A DNA stretch of 16,886 nt, taken from CAZLGO01 sp964559295. GTDB taxonomy: Archaea; Methanobacteriota; Methanobacteria; Methanobacteriales; Methanobacteriaceae. The notes under the pieces are model-generated. The model worked only from the letters and a program-made list of their open reading frames with translations. It was not told the origin of the DNA and did no database searches. Positions 1-7,287 of the stretch are shown here, piece after piece (the first letter of the stretch is position 1; every line of letters starts with the position of its first letter). Where the stretch lies: the NCBI GenBank assembly GCA_964559295.1, contig CAZLGO010000037.1:1-16886 (forward strand), written 5' to 3'. The position numbers and the translations under genes are program-made.

Positions 1-5
1 TATGA

Positions 6-1703
6 GCCACCGAGACACAAAGGGATAGCGGCGGAACCATCAGCTTCATACTTTATCTCTTAGGAATCGAACCAATCTATCAACAGGCAGCACAGCATAG
101 TGGAAACGTTGTAGGCGTGAAAGCTATACCCCTCAGCGAACTTGGAATGCCACGCGTGGACGTTCTCGTGACTATTTCAGGTATATTCAGAGAAACATTC
201 CCACAATGCACTGTACTAATTGACAGGGCATTTCGGGTCACCCTCGCAGCATCATATAATACACTTCTTGTCGAAATAAACAATGATCCAATGGCCCAAC
301 AACTTACAACAGCATTAAATTCAGCAATGGCCACGATCCAAAAAGCAAGTTTATTTGTGCCTGGAAATGATCCCGTCGAGATGAACCACATTGCACAACA
401 CTGGTTAGAAGATACAAAAAAATTATTACAGGCAGGAGCGCCAGCGGAAGAAGCGGGTATAATGGCCATATCAAGGATATTTGGACCATCAATTGGAGAA
501 TGGGGTGCTAAAAGTGTACGCGAAGGACCACAACTAGCATGGACATGGAATGATCGTCTCGAACTTGCAGACTACTATATTCATGACATGCAATACGCCT
601 ACAGAGAAGATAACCAAGGAACACCACTTGGAGAAGTATTTACAATGAGACTCGCAGATGTTGAGGGAATCTATCACTCAAGATCAACCAACGTGAGAGG
701 CATACTTGATTTAGACCATAATTATGAATTCCTTGGAGGATTCAGTATCGCAGTGGAAAAGGTAAGTGGTAAAGCACCACAACTATTCATACTTAACCAG
801 ATAGATGCATCCAAACCTCAGGTAGAAACATTAAGCAAGTTCATCAACCGTGATCTACAAACAAAACTTTTTAATCCCCAATGGATTATAGAAATGATGA
901 AACAGGGGCCAGCAGGAGCTTCGTATATCGCCAGCCAGTTCATAGACAATATGGTAGGCTGGGATGTGCTAAGACCCGATGCAATCACCGATGAAATGTG
1001 GAACAGTGTCATCGATGTCTATTTAAAAGATAAATACAACCTTGGAGTTACAGAGTGGTTATCCACAGGTAACAATGCCTATGCAATGATTGACATTAGT
1101 GGAAAGTTGTTAACGATGGCACATAAAGGATTCTGGCAGGCGGACGAGGCAACCATAAGACAGATTGCCAACACATGGGCAAATCTAATAGCTCAGCAAG
1201 GTGTCGCTTGCTGTGACTGCAGTTGCGGTAACATTGCGATGATGCAGTGGGCTACTCAGTTCATTAATCCAAATATCTTAGCCCAGTTTAACGCTCAGAT
1301 ATACCAGGCAACCAAAAATTCAATGTTTGCACCACCGACTCCTCCAACACCAACAGAACCAAAGTTCCCAGCAACACCAGAAATCCCGACAACACCAGAA
1401 GAACCTTCAACTCCGGCTACACCAGGACAGCCTACAGCTCCAACAACTCCAGGAACAGAAGTATCACCAGCTCCAACATCCTCCGGAATGGAAGTATCGG
1501 CGGCTGAAGTGCAAGTATCATCTGCAGGACCAGCAAAAGCAGGCCAAGGTAAAAAAGCATACGAAGTTACAAAAGTTACTCCACCAAGTTCTTCAGCAGG
1601 CGGAATACCAATTTGGGCATTACTGGGAGTTGTTCTTCTTACAGGTTTAGCTATCTTAGGATACTTTAAGGGAAGTATCTTAGGATTTATACTAAGAAGA
1701 TAA
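6..1703 (+). CDS. cobN: CobN-like cobaltochelatase protein, C-terminal part, with membrane anchor (5' part outside window)
   Basis: This is the C-terminal part of the CobN / Mg-chelatase H family, the large subunit that inserts a metal into a tetrapyrrole. The frame is open from base 6, straight after an in-frame TGA at 3-5. Already upstream of the GTG at 117 it reads family sequence: ATET, then SGGTISFILYLLGIEPIY, then PLSELGMPRVDVLVTISG and RIFGPSIGEWGA further on. These match CobN motifs such as LLGVRPVWD, ELGRPRIDV..RISGFFRD and RIFG. The Trp expected just before ATET is the TGA. A Cys cluster CCDCSC is at 1209-1226. A Pro/Thr/Ser-rich low-complexity stretch follows (about 1330-1500), then one hydrophobic segment (about 1605-1665) and a basic end, GFILRR. 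This stalk-plus-anchor tail suggests a membrane-tethered protein, as in methanogen CobN paralogues. The true substrate in methanogens is unsettled. A start at 117 would remove conserved sequence, so I treat the gene as 5'-incomplete. It is either interrupted or affected by a base error. Confidence 0.85.
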   Translation, partial: ATETQRDSGGTISFILYLLGIEPIYQQAAQHSGNVVGVKAIPLSELGMPRVDVLVTISGIFRETFPQCTVLIDRAFRVTLAASYNTLLVEINNDPMAQQLTTALNSAMATIQKASLFVPGNDPVEMNHIAQHWLEDTKKLLQAGAPAEEAGIMAISRIFGPSIGEWGAKSVREGPQLAWTWNDRLELADYYIHDMQYAYREDNQGTPLGEVFTMRLADVEGIYHSRSTNVRGILDLDHNYEFLGGFSIAVEKVSGKAPQLFILNQIDASKPQVETLSKFINRDLQTKLFNPQWIIEMMKQGPAGASYIASQFIDNMVGWDVLRPDAITDEMWNSVIDVYLKDKYNLGVTEWLSTGNNAYAMIDISGKLLTMAHKGFWQADEATIRQIANTWANLIAQQGVACCDCSCGNIAMMQWATQFINPNILAQFNAQIYQATKNSMFAPPTPPTPTEPKFPATPEIPTTPEEPSTPATPGQPTAPTTPGTEVSPAPTSSGMEVSAAEVQVSSAGPAKAGQGKKAYEVTKVTPPSSSAGGIPIWALLGVVLLTGLAILGYFKGSILGFILRR

Positions 1704-1707
1704 CTCC

Positions 1708-1726
1708 TCTTTTTTTTTATTTTTTA
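1708..1726 (+). terminator. T-rich archaeal transcription terminator after the cobN-like gene
   Basis: An almost pure pyrimidine/T run begins four bases after the TAA stop: CTCC, then ten T, an A, and another run of T. Archaeal RNA polymerase terminates at such T tracts without needing a hairpin. The site lies between convergent genes (cobN-like + and cbiE -), where a terminator is expected. Confidence 0.65.
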
Positions 1727-1756
1727 GTTATCACACAACAAAACGTTGCAAATACT

Positions 1757-2380
1757 TTAGTATATCACCATAACACACATATAACTGAATTTTTCTTCTA
1801 AAACTCCATTTAAAGTTGTTTTTAATATTCTTTCATCATCATAGCTGAGCTTTTCACAGATTGCAACTTCTCTTTTTGGATCAACACCATTTTCAATTAA
1901 AAAACTTGCAATTTCATTAGGTTTGAAATTTGGCAGTATTATTGTGGGTTTTTCATCTTCTATGATTTCCAATATCTCATTTGAAATTCCCCTCCCATGC
2001 AAAGTTATCAAATTCGCATCATCCCATGGGATCTGTAGTTTCGCAGCACAAAGTTGAATTGAGCTTATCCCAGGAATAACCTCCATGTCCACATCGCCAG
2101 ATACTTTTAAAATATGTTTTAAAATCCCAGAAAATCCAGGATCTCCTGTTGAAAGTAATGAAACGCATTTTCCTCCAGTTACTTTAGAAATAGCAAATTT
2201 CATCATCTTCTCAATGTTTCTGGAACTAAGTTCGATCTTTTCAGCTTTAACATCCCTAAAAAGATCTAATGACCTTTTACTCCCTATCAAGATATCTGAT
2301 GATTCAACAGCTTTTTTTGCAATAGGAGTTAAGTATTCAGAGGATCCTGGTCCAATTCCCACCAAATAAAGTTTTGACAT
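1757..2380 (-). CDS. cbiE: Cobalt-precorrin-7 (C5)-methyltransferase CbiE
   Basis: A 207-residue SAM-dependent tetrapyrrole methylase that methylates C5 of cobalt-precorrin-7 in the anaerobic cobamide pathway, in the cytoplasm. The N-terminus has the family signature LYLVGIGPGSSEYLT (residues 4-18). The SAM-binding core follows with STGDPGFSGI (about 97-106) and VIPGISSIQLCAAKL (about 121-135). The length fits stand-alone CbiE without the fused CbiT decarboxylating domain found in CobL, so CbiT must be elsewhere. It is transcribed alone, convergent with the cobN-like gene and divergent from mtnP. The shared corrinoid theme with the cobN-like neighbour is a modest contextual link. The family could also be confused with CobL-type or other Cbi methylases, but the N-terminal and GDPG motifs favour CbiE. 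Confidence 0.9.
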   Translation of the reverse strand: MSKLYLVGIGPGSSEYLTPIAKKAVESSDILIGSKRSLDLFRDVKAEKIELSSRNIEKMMKFAISKVTGGKCVSLLSTGDPGFSGILKHILKVSGDVDMEVIPGISSIQLCAAKLQIPWDDANLITLHGRGISNEILEIIEDEKPTIILPNFKPNEIASFLIENGVDPKREVAICEKLSYDDERILKTTLNGVLEEKFSYMCVMVIY

Positions 2381-2484
2381 TCTACAGCCTTCTTAACGAA
2401 CTTTAATTAAGTTATTAAAGAAGAACTTTTTGTATCTCTTCTTTGACGCATGTTTAATAATCAAATGTCTATATATTAAACAAT

Positions 2485-2494
2485 CTTATAAATA
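2485..2494 (+). promoter_or_regulatory. Putative TATA box for mtnP
   Basis: CTTATAAATA is a good archaeal TATA-box match about 29-38 bases upstream of the ATG at 2523. With the usual 25-27-base distance, transcription would begin near 2515, giving a very short leader. That fits the absence of any clear Shine-Dalgarno sequence. A second AT-rich element (TATATATTAA, about 2470-2479) is an alternative box. Confidence 0.5.
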
Positions 2495-2522
2495 AAACAA
2501 AAAACAGACTTGGCTGAAAAAC

Positions 2523-3290
2523 ATGATAGGCATAATTGGTGGTACAGGCATCTACGAAATTGCTAAGATGGGAGAGAAAATCGAAACTAAAACTTTAAAA
2601 ACACCATATGGGCCATCTCCAGAAATTTCGATCTTCAGGTTGCATGATAGAGACGTTGCATTTATGCCAAGACATGCAGCAGGTCATGCTTATCCCCCGC
2701 ACATGATAAACTATCGTGCAAACATCTGTGCCATGAAAGAGATAGGAGTGGAGAGGATAATTGCAACGAATGCAGCTGGATCTCTTAGCCTTGATATAAA
2801 GCTTGGGGAATTTTTAATACCCCATGATTTTATTGATTTTACAAAAAGGAGAAAGAACACTTTTTATGATTATAAAACAGTGCATATTGATATGACAGAA
2901 CCGTATTGTCCTGAATTAAGAGATGCATTGATATCATCTGGTGATGTTATAAAAAAAGGCATTTATGCATGTACAGAAGGTCCAAGATTTGAGACCGCCG
3001 CTGAAGTTGAAATGCTAAGAAAGCTTGGATGCAGTGTTGTGGGAATGACAGGTATTCCAGAGGCTGTGCTGGCAAGAGAGCTTGAGATATGTTATGCAAG
3101 CATTTGCACTGTATCAAACTATGCAACATCAATATCCAAAAAGAAACAGACCATAGAAGAGGTATTTGAAATTATGGAAAAGAAAAAAAAGGATTTAATC
3201 AGGCTGATATATGATACTATAGAAAAGATTCCCACCAAGAGAGGCTGTCCATGCAAGGAAGCACTAAAAGGGGCAGAAATAGATTTATGA
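2523..3290 (+). CDS. mtnP: S-methyl-5'-thioadenosine / methylthioinosine phosphorylase
   Basis: A 255-residue trimeric purine-nucleoside-phosphorylase-fold enzyme that cleaves a methylthio-nucleoside with phosphate to free base and 5-methylthioribose-1-phosphate, recycling a SAM by-product. Visible family motifs: GIIGGTGIY (3-11, phosphate loop), MPRHAAGHAYPPH (48-60), ATNAAGSL (81-88), TEGPRFETAAE (151-161) and GMTGIPEAVLARE (174-186). At the purine-contact loop the protein reads VSNYA (197-201, Asn199), whereas adenine-specific MTA phosphorylases carry Asp in TDYD. Asn there is typical of 6-oxopurine (hypoxanthine) use, so methylthioinosine may be the better substrate, as reported for the Methanocaldococcus enzyme. 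A CPC motif sits near the C-terminus (TKRGCPCKEALKGAEI), also common in archaeal members. The MFS gene follows after 30 bases. Confidence 0.9.
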   Translation: MIGIIGGTGIYEIAKMGEKIETKTLKTPYGPSPEISIFRLHDRDVAFMPRHAAGHAYPPHMINYRANICAMKEIGVERIIATNAAGSLSLDIKLGEFLIPHDFIDFTKRRKNTFYDYKTVHIDMTEPYCPELRDALISSGDVIKKGIYACTEGPRFETAAEVEMLRKLGCSVVGMTGIPEAVLARELEICYASICTVSNYATSISKKKQTIEEVFEIMEKKKKDLIRLIYDTIEKIPTKRGCPCKEALKGAEIDL

Positions 3291-3320
3291 ACACAAGCCA
3301 AGAAGAAAAGAAGTGATTTT

Positions 3321-4679
3321 ATGAATAATCACGCAACTAAAATGTCAGCTTTAGTGGTTGCCACAGTTGCTTCATTTCTCACACCTTTTATGAGTGCATC
3401 TGTCAATGTAGCACTTCCTGCAATTGGAAATGAATTTCTTGTGGATGCTATTTTGCTAAGTTGGGTTCCCACATCATTTTTATTGGCAGCAGCCATGTTC
3501 ACTGTCCCATTCGGTAGGATAGCAGATATATATGGAATGAAAAGGATTTTTACGTATGGAATATTGATCTACACCCTTTTTTCCTTTCTATCAGCGATTT
3601 CAAATTCTGCAATTTCACTTATTATATTCCGGGTTTTTCAGGGTATTGGGGCCTCCATGATATTTGTGACTGGAGTGGCCATTATAACTTCCGTTTTCCC
3701 ACCAAAAGAAAGAGGAAAGGCTCTGGGAATAAATGTTGCCGCAGTTTATTTGGGACTTTCTCTTGGACCGGTTTTAGGTGGGTTTTTAACACAATTTCTT
3801 GGCTGGAGAAGCATCTTCTATGTAAACGTTCCTCTTTGTCTGATAGTGATTGCACTTCTCCTCCTAAAATTAAAGGGGGAGTGGGCAGAATCAAAGGGAG
3901 AGAAGTTCGATTTCCCTGGTTCTATGATCTACAGTATTGTCTTAGTTGCAATAATGTATGGATTTTCCATACTTCCTGAAGTTACGGGAGGATTTTTAAT
4001 CTTTTTGGGAATTATAGGTATCTTTGCGTTTATTAAATGGGAGATGAAGGTTGAAAGTCCGATTATGAACATGAAACTCTTTAAAAACCGAGTTTTTGCT
4101 TTCTCAAACCTAGCAGCGTTGATCAACTACAGCGCCACCTTCGCGGTGGGTTTTCTTCTTAGCCTTTACTTGCAGTACATAAAGGGATTTGATCCTGAAG
4201 ATGCAGGCATGATCCTGGTATCACAGCCAGTTATCATGGCTATCCTATCACCTTTTGCTGGAAAGTTTTCTGATAAAGTGGAACCACGGATTATTGCCTC
4301 AATAGGCATGGCAATTACAACCATTGGTCTTTTCTTTTTCATTTTCTTAAATAAAAAAACATCTTTGGGGTTTATAATAGTTGGTTTAGCTGTACTCGGA
4401 CTTGGATTTGCCCTTTTCTCATCTCCAAATACAAATGCCATAATGAGTTCGGTTAAAAGGAAATTTTACGGGGTAGCATCAGCAACAGTAAGTACAATGC
4501 GAGTTGTCGGGCAGGTAATGAGCATGGGGATTGTTATAGTGATATTTTCATTGTATATTGGAAGGGTTAAAATTACCCCAATACATTATCCTGCTTTCTT
4601 GGTGTGTATGAAAATAGCATTTATCATTCTCACTCTGCTTTGTTTTGTAGGCATATTCGCCTCTCTTGCGAGAAAATAG
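3321..4679 (+). CDS. MFS multidrug-type exporter (EmrB/QacA, DHA2-like)
   Basis: A 452-residue integral membrane protein made almost entirely of hydrophobic helices. I count roughly 14, which fits the DHA2 (EmrB/QacA) drug:H+ antiporter group. Characteristic pieces are GRIADIYGMKR (MFS motif A, after helix 2), RVFQGIGASMIF (motif B region) and GLSLGPVLGGFLTQFLGWRSIFYVNVP (shown here in part as LGPVLGGFL, motif C of exporters, followed by the WRxIFYVNVP signature). The start at 3321 has a GTGAT element 4-8 bases upstream. It lies 30 bases after mtnP on the same strand and may be cotranscribed with it, although the functions do not obviously link. The transported compound cannot be told from the sequence. 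Confidence 0.85.
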   Translation: MNNHATKMSALVVATVASFLTPFMSASVNVALPAIGNEFLVDAILLSWVPTSFLLAAAMFTVPFGRIADIYGMKRIFTYGILIYTLFSFLSAISNSAISLIIFRVFQGIGASMIFVTGVAIITSVFPPKERGKALGINVAAVYLGLSLGPVLGGFLTQFLGWRSIFYVNVPLCLIVIALLLLKLKGEWAESKGEKFDFPGSMIYSIVLVAIMYGFSILPEVTGGFLIFLGIIGIFAFIKWEMKVESPIMNMKLFKNRVFAFSNLAALINYSATFAVGFLLSLYLQYIKGFDPEDAGMILVSQPVIMAILSPFAGKFSDKVEPRIIASIGMAITTIGLFFFIFLNKKTSLGFIIVGLAVLGLGFALFSSPNTNAIMSSVKRKFYGVASATVSTMRVVGQVMSMGIVIVIFSLYIGRVKITPIHYPAFLVCMKIAFIILTLLCFVGIFASLARK

Positions 4680-4765
4680 GGTTTATTCTATAATTAAATG
4701 AATTGGATCCCTTAGAAACTACCAAAAATTTCCATGACACTTCATCGTTCCCAAGCATGGTTTCA

Positions 4766-4774
4766 TTTATAAAT
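4766..4774 (+). promoter_or_regulatory. Putative TATA box for the Isf-like flavoprotein gene
   Basis: TTTATAAAT is a strong archaeal TATA consensus 28-36 bases upstream of the ATG at 4802. Transcription would begin near 4795-4800, giving an almost leaderless mRNA. This placement argues against the in-frame upstream ATG at 4703, which would put the promoter inside the gene. Confidence 0.55.
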
Positions 4775-4801
4775 TACAACGATAATAAAAGGGGTATCAA
4801 A

Positions 4802-5374
4802 ATGGAAAAAGTTCTTTTAATATGCGCAAGTCCAAGACCAAAAGGAAATACAGCTCATGTACTTGAAGAATGTGCAAAAACCATAGAAAAGCAAGGTTTA
4901 CAAACCGAAATAATTTCTTTAGCAGGAAAAAAGATCGAATCATGTATCGCATGCATGAGTTGCGCAGAACTTCAAAGATGTGCAATTGATGACGGCTTAA
5001 ACGATATTATAGAAAAAATTAAGGAATCAAAGGGATTTATTATAGGAACCCCAGTTTACTTTGGCACTGCTCGTGGAGATTTAATGTCAGCCTTGCAAAG
5101 GATCGGCATGGTTTCCATGCTTTCAGATAATTTCCTATCCTGGAAGGTGGGAGGTCCTATAGCAGTTGCAAGAAGAGGAGGTCACACAGCTACATTACAG
5201 GAAATGCTTATGTTTTTCTTGATCAACGATATGATTGTACCTGGATCAACCTACTGGAACATGGTTTTTGGATTGAAGCCCCGAGAAGCATTGCAGGATG
5301 ATGAAGGCATGAGAACCATCCGAAGATTTGGAGAGAACGTTGCAAATCTGATTAAAAAGATAAATGATATTTAA
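4802..5374 (+). CDS. Iron-sulfur flavoprotein (Isf-like) NAD(P)H-dependent FMN reductase family
   Basis: A 190-residue flavodoxin-fold protein. The FMN phosphate loop is ASPRPKGNT (residues 9-17) and the flavin ring region is GTPVYFGTARGDLMSALQR (82-100). Four cysteines at 48, 51, 54 and 60 form CX2CX2CX5C. This is the compact cluster motif (CX2CX2CX4-7C) of methanogen iron-sulfur flavoproteins, so a [4Fe-4S] cluster beside FMN is expected. Isf proteins pass electrons, for example in oxidative-stress defence, but the partner here is unknown. The frame stays open to an ATG at 4703. I chose 4802 because the flavodoxin fold begins there (MEKVLLICAS), a TATA box lies just upstream, GGGG precedes it, and the extra 33 residues look non-homologous. 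A methyltransferase gene follows after 47 bases. Confidence 0.85.
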   Translation: MEKVLLICASPRPKGNTAHVLEECAKTIEKQGLQTEIISLAGKKIESCIACMSCAELQRCAIDDGLNDIIEKIKESKGFIIGTPVYFGTARGDLMSALQRIGMVSMLSDNFLSWKVGGPIAVARRGGHTATLQEMLMFFLINDMIVPGSTYWNMVFGLKPREALQDDEGMRTIRRFGENVANLIKKINDI

Positions 5375-5421
5375 AAGGCAAAGGTTAAAGATAGACTCAT
5401 TAAAATATGTGGTGCAGAATC

Positions 5422-6186
5422 ATGACAAAAGAACAGCTCTACAAAAAATTTGCAAGGTACTACGACAAGATCTATTCGAACAAAAATTATAAAGAAGAAG
5501 TTGAGTTTATAGAATGGGCCGTAGCGAAACATAAAAAAAGCAAGGGTAAAAAACTTCTTGATGTTGCTTGCGGAACAGGAAGTCACGTTTTATTTTTAAA
5601 AAACAATTTTTCAATTCTTGGAGTGGATATAAATCATGAGATGTTAAAAATTGCCCGAAAAAAAGTACCTGACGTTGATTTTACGATTGGAGACATGAAA
5701 AAGTTGGATTTAAAACAAAAATTTGATGTAGTGATTTGCATGTTCAGCGCGATACACTATAACACTGATTATAAAGAATTAGAAAGGACCTTAAAAAATT
5801 TCTATGAGCATTTAAAAAGCGGTGGGGTTTTGATTTTTGATTTAAGTTTTAATAGGGAAAATTGGATTGAGGGTTTAGTTAGCGTAGATACTGTGGTCGA
5901 TGAAAATTTAAAACTTGCGAGAATTTCACAGTCCCGCCTAAAAAATGATGTTTTTAATGCAAATTTTGTATTTTTGGTAAAAGAAAATGGAAAATTTGAT
6001 TTTGACATTGATCAGCATGAAAGGGGTGTATTTGAAACCGAAAAGGTTCTGGAATTAATGAAAAAGATCGGATTTAAAAACTCTGTTTATGCAGATTTTA
6101 CTCATAGGCATTGGAAAAGTGGATTAAATGAAAAACCGATTTTTGTTGGAGTAAAAAAAGATTTAATTGCAGGAGAACCAACATGA
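5422..6186 (+). CDS. Class I SAM-dependent methyltransferase
   Basis: A 254-residue Rossmann-fold methyltransferase. SAM motif I is LLDVACGTGSH (residues 45-55), the acidic ribose-binding residue is in LGVDINHEM (Asp69), and motif IV-like sequence is FDVVICMFSAIHY, followed by LKSGGVLIFDLSF. It resembles the YrrT/CheR-unrelated small-molecule methylases called only as class I enzymes; the substrate is not visible. The frame also has an ATG at 5407. I prefer 5422 because GTGGTG at 5410-5415 is a correctly placed ribosome-binding site for it and the family start (TKEQLYKKFARYYDKIY) follows directly. The last four bases, ATGA, overlap the start of the next gene, so the two are probably translationally coupled. 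Confidence 0.8.
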   Translation: MTKEQLYKKFARYYDKIYSNKNYKEEVEFIEWAVAKHKKSKGKKLLDVACGTGSHVLFLKNNFSILGVDINHEMLKIARKKVPDVDFTIGDMKKLDLKQKFDVVICMFSAIHYNTDYKELERTLKNFYEHLKSGGVLIFDLSFNRENWIEGLVSVDTVVDENLKLARISQSRLKNDVFNANFVFLVKENGKFDFDIDQHERGVFETEKVLELMKKIGFKNSVYADFTHRHWKSGLNEKPIFVGVKKDLIAGEPT

Positions 6187-6515
6187 AAATAGCGGTTGCA
6201 TCATCAGATGGTAAAGTCGTTGATACACATTTTGGAAAGGCTCAGCACTTTTTTATCTTTGAATTTGATGAAGAAAGAACGAAATTTTTAGAATATAGAG
6301 AATCGTCAATCGATCCAATTCAGAAATATCAATGGCATAAATCCTTAGGGATTATAAAAGATTGTGATGTTGTTATTTGCAGTGAAATAGGCATGAAAGC
6401 CAAAATAGGACTGGAAAGTATTGGAATAAAGGTGGTAAAAGACGAAGGATCAATAAAAGAAGTTTTGGATAGATTTATTGCCCATTACAAGTTCATGAAA
6501 AAACCACTATTTTGA
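6183..6515 (+). CDS. NifX / NifB-C-terminal-like (dinitrogenase FeMo-cofactor biosynthesis family) protein
   Basis: A 110-residue protein of the NifX/NafY/VnfX superfamily, known in archaea mostly as small free-standing proteins of unproven role. The signature is the N-terminal MKIAVASSDGKVVDTHFGKAQHFFIFEFD, here noted as IAVASSDG (3-10) and HFGKAQHFFIFE, followed by the late element CDVVICSEIGMKAKIGLESIGIKVV. In nitrogen fixers such domains carry Fe-S-Mo precursors, but no nif genes are visible here, so a general metal-cluster carrier role is only inference. The ATG overlaps the methyltransferase stop by ATGA, and GGAG at 6171-6174 within that gene can serve as its ribosome-binding site. The protein ends in a basic segment, HYKFMKKPLF. 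Confidence 0.8.
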   Translation: MKIAVASSDGKVVDTHFGKAQHFFIFEFDEERTKFLEYRESSIDPIQKYQWHKSLGIIKDCDVVICSEIGMKAKIGLESIGIKVVKDEGSIKEVLDRFIAHYKFMKKPLF

Positions 6516-6578
6516 TCAGATCTATACATAAAAAGGAGCCAAAATCGATCAACGTAATAAATTCAGCTCTTCAATATA

Positions 6579-6587
6579 TTTATAAAC
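6579..6587 (+). promoter_or_regulatory. Putative TATA box for the rps3ae operon
   Basis: TTTATAAAC matches the archaeal TATA consensus. Transcription from it would start near 6608-6612 and yield a leader of about 75-80 bases that contains the 6617-6633 hairpin. TATAATAAAA at 6601-6610 is a second candidate. The sequence alone does not decide between them. Confidence 0.4.
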
Positions 6588-6616
6588 TATGAATGAGAGG
6601 TATAATAAAACATTTT

Positions 6617-6639
6617 CAACTTAATAAAAGTTGATCAAA
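6617..6639 (+). repeat. GATCAAA hairpin repeat, copy 1 (upstream of rps3ae)
   Basis: CAACTT, loop AATAA, then AAGTTG form a 6-bp stem followed directly by ATCAAA. The same design (CAAC...GTTGATCAAA) recurs at 9188, 9389 and 13696. This copy lies between the NifX-like gene and rps3ae and would fall in the rps3ae leader if the 6579 TATA box is used. Confidence 0.6.
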
Positions 6640-6687
6640 TGAGTTTCTGTATTTTTATGAATCATTTAAGAAAATAAAGGTGATAAA

Positions 6688-7275
6688 ATGGCTAAAGTAA
6701 GACGCAGAAGAGCAAGAGACACATGGAAAGAAAAACAATGGTACAAGATCACAGCTCCTACAGAATTCGGGGAAGAGGAAATTGGAATAACTCCTGCAAG
6801 AGATCCTAAAATTCTCATGAAAAGGAGGGTTGAATCGTCCTTAAGAGAGTTGACAGGAGATTTTAGCAAACAATACATAAAACTTTACTTCCAGATAAAT
6901 GACGTGGCAGGGGATACAGCAAAGACCAGGTTTGTTGGACATCAGGTAACAACAGACTATGTAAGAAGCATGATAAGAAGGGGAACAAGCAGGGTAGATG
7001 CCCTAACAAATGTAAAAACAAAGGATAATTACAAGATCAGGATTCACACCCTTGCTATAACAACAAGAAGAGCAAAGTCATCCCAACAGAGGCTTATGAG
7101 AGAGACCATCGACAACCTGGTTCAGGATGCAGCAAGCGAGAAAACCTTCCACGAGTTTGTTGACACTGTAGTTTCAGGGAAGTTGGCATCTGAGGTATAT
7201 CATGAGATAAAAAAAATCTATCCTCTAAAGCGGGTTGAGATAATAAAAACTCTTGTTGTTGAAGAACCAACATGA
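6688..7275 (+). CDS. rps3ae: 30S ribosomal protein S3Ae (eS1)
   Basis: A 195-residue archaeal/eukaryotic small-subunit protein of the S3Ae/eS1 family, absent from bacteria. It has the basic N-terminus MAKVRRRRARDTWKEKQWY, then ITAPTEFGEEEIG, then VGHQVTTDYVRSMIRRGTSR and KVRIHTLAITTRRA-type sequence (KIRIHTLAITTRRAKSSQ). The length is normal for archaea. The start is fixed by AGGTGAT at 6678-6684, an ideal archaeal ribosome-binding site three bases before the ATG. It heads a packed cluster: the DUF92 gene begins 12 bases after its stop and apgM follows. This is the strongest single marker that the window is archaeal. Confidence 0.97.
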   Translation: MAKVRRRRARDTWKEKQWYKITAPTEFGEEEIGITPARDPKILMKRRVESSLRELTGDFSKQYIKLYFQINDVAGDTAKTRFVGHQVTTDYVRSMIRRGTSRVDALTNVKTKDNYKIRIHTLAITTRRAKSSQQRLMRETIDNLVQDAASEKTFHEFVDTVVSGKLASEVYHEIKKIYPLKRVEIIKTLVVEEPT

Positions 7276-7287
7276 GGCTAACTGCAA

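Noticed and set aside
3..5. TGA read as Trp genome-wide (altered code) or as selenocysteine
   Set aside because: TGA ends many intact genes here (3288, 6184, 6513, 7273, 10848, 13693, 14517, 15687) at normal family lengths, and the conserved residue is Trp rather than a catalytic Cys.
1327..1650. Gln/His/Leu-rich frame inside the cobN-like tail
   Set aside because: It is the shifted reading of the repetitive Pro/Thr/Ser codons of the stalk, with the biased composition expected of a shadow frame.
117..1703. GTG at 117 as the true start of the cobN-like gene
   Set aside because: Clear CobN sequence (ATETQRDSG, LLGIEPIY) continues in frame upstream to base 6, so a start here would cut into a conserved domain.
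4703..4801. 33-residue N-terminal extension of the Isf-like flavoprotein
   Set aside because: The flavodoxin fold starts at 4802 and a strong TATA box (4766-4774) lies within the proposed extension.
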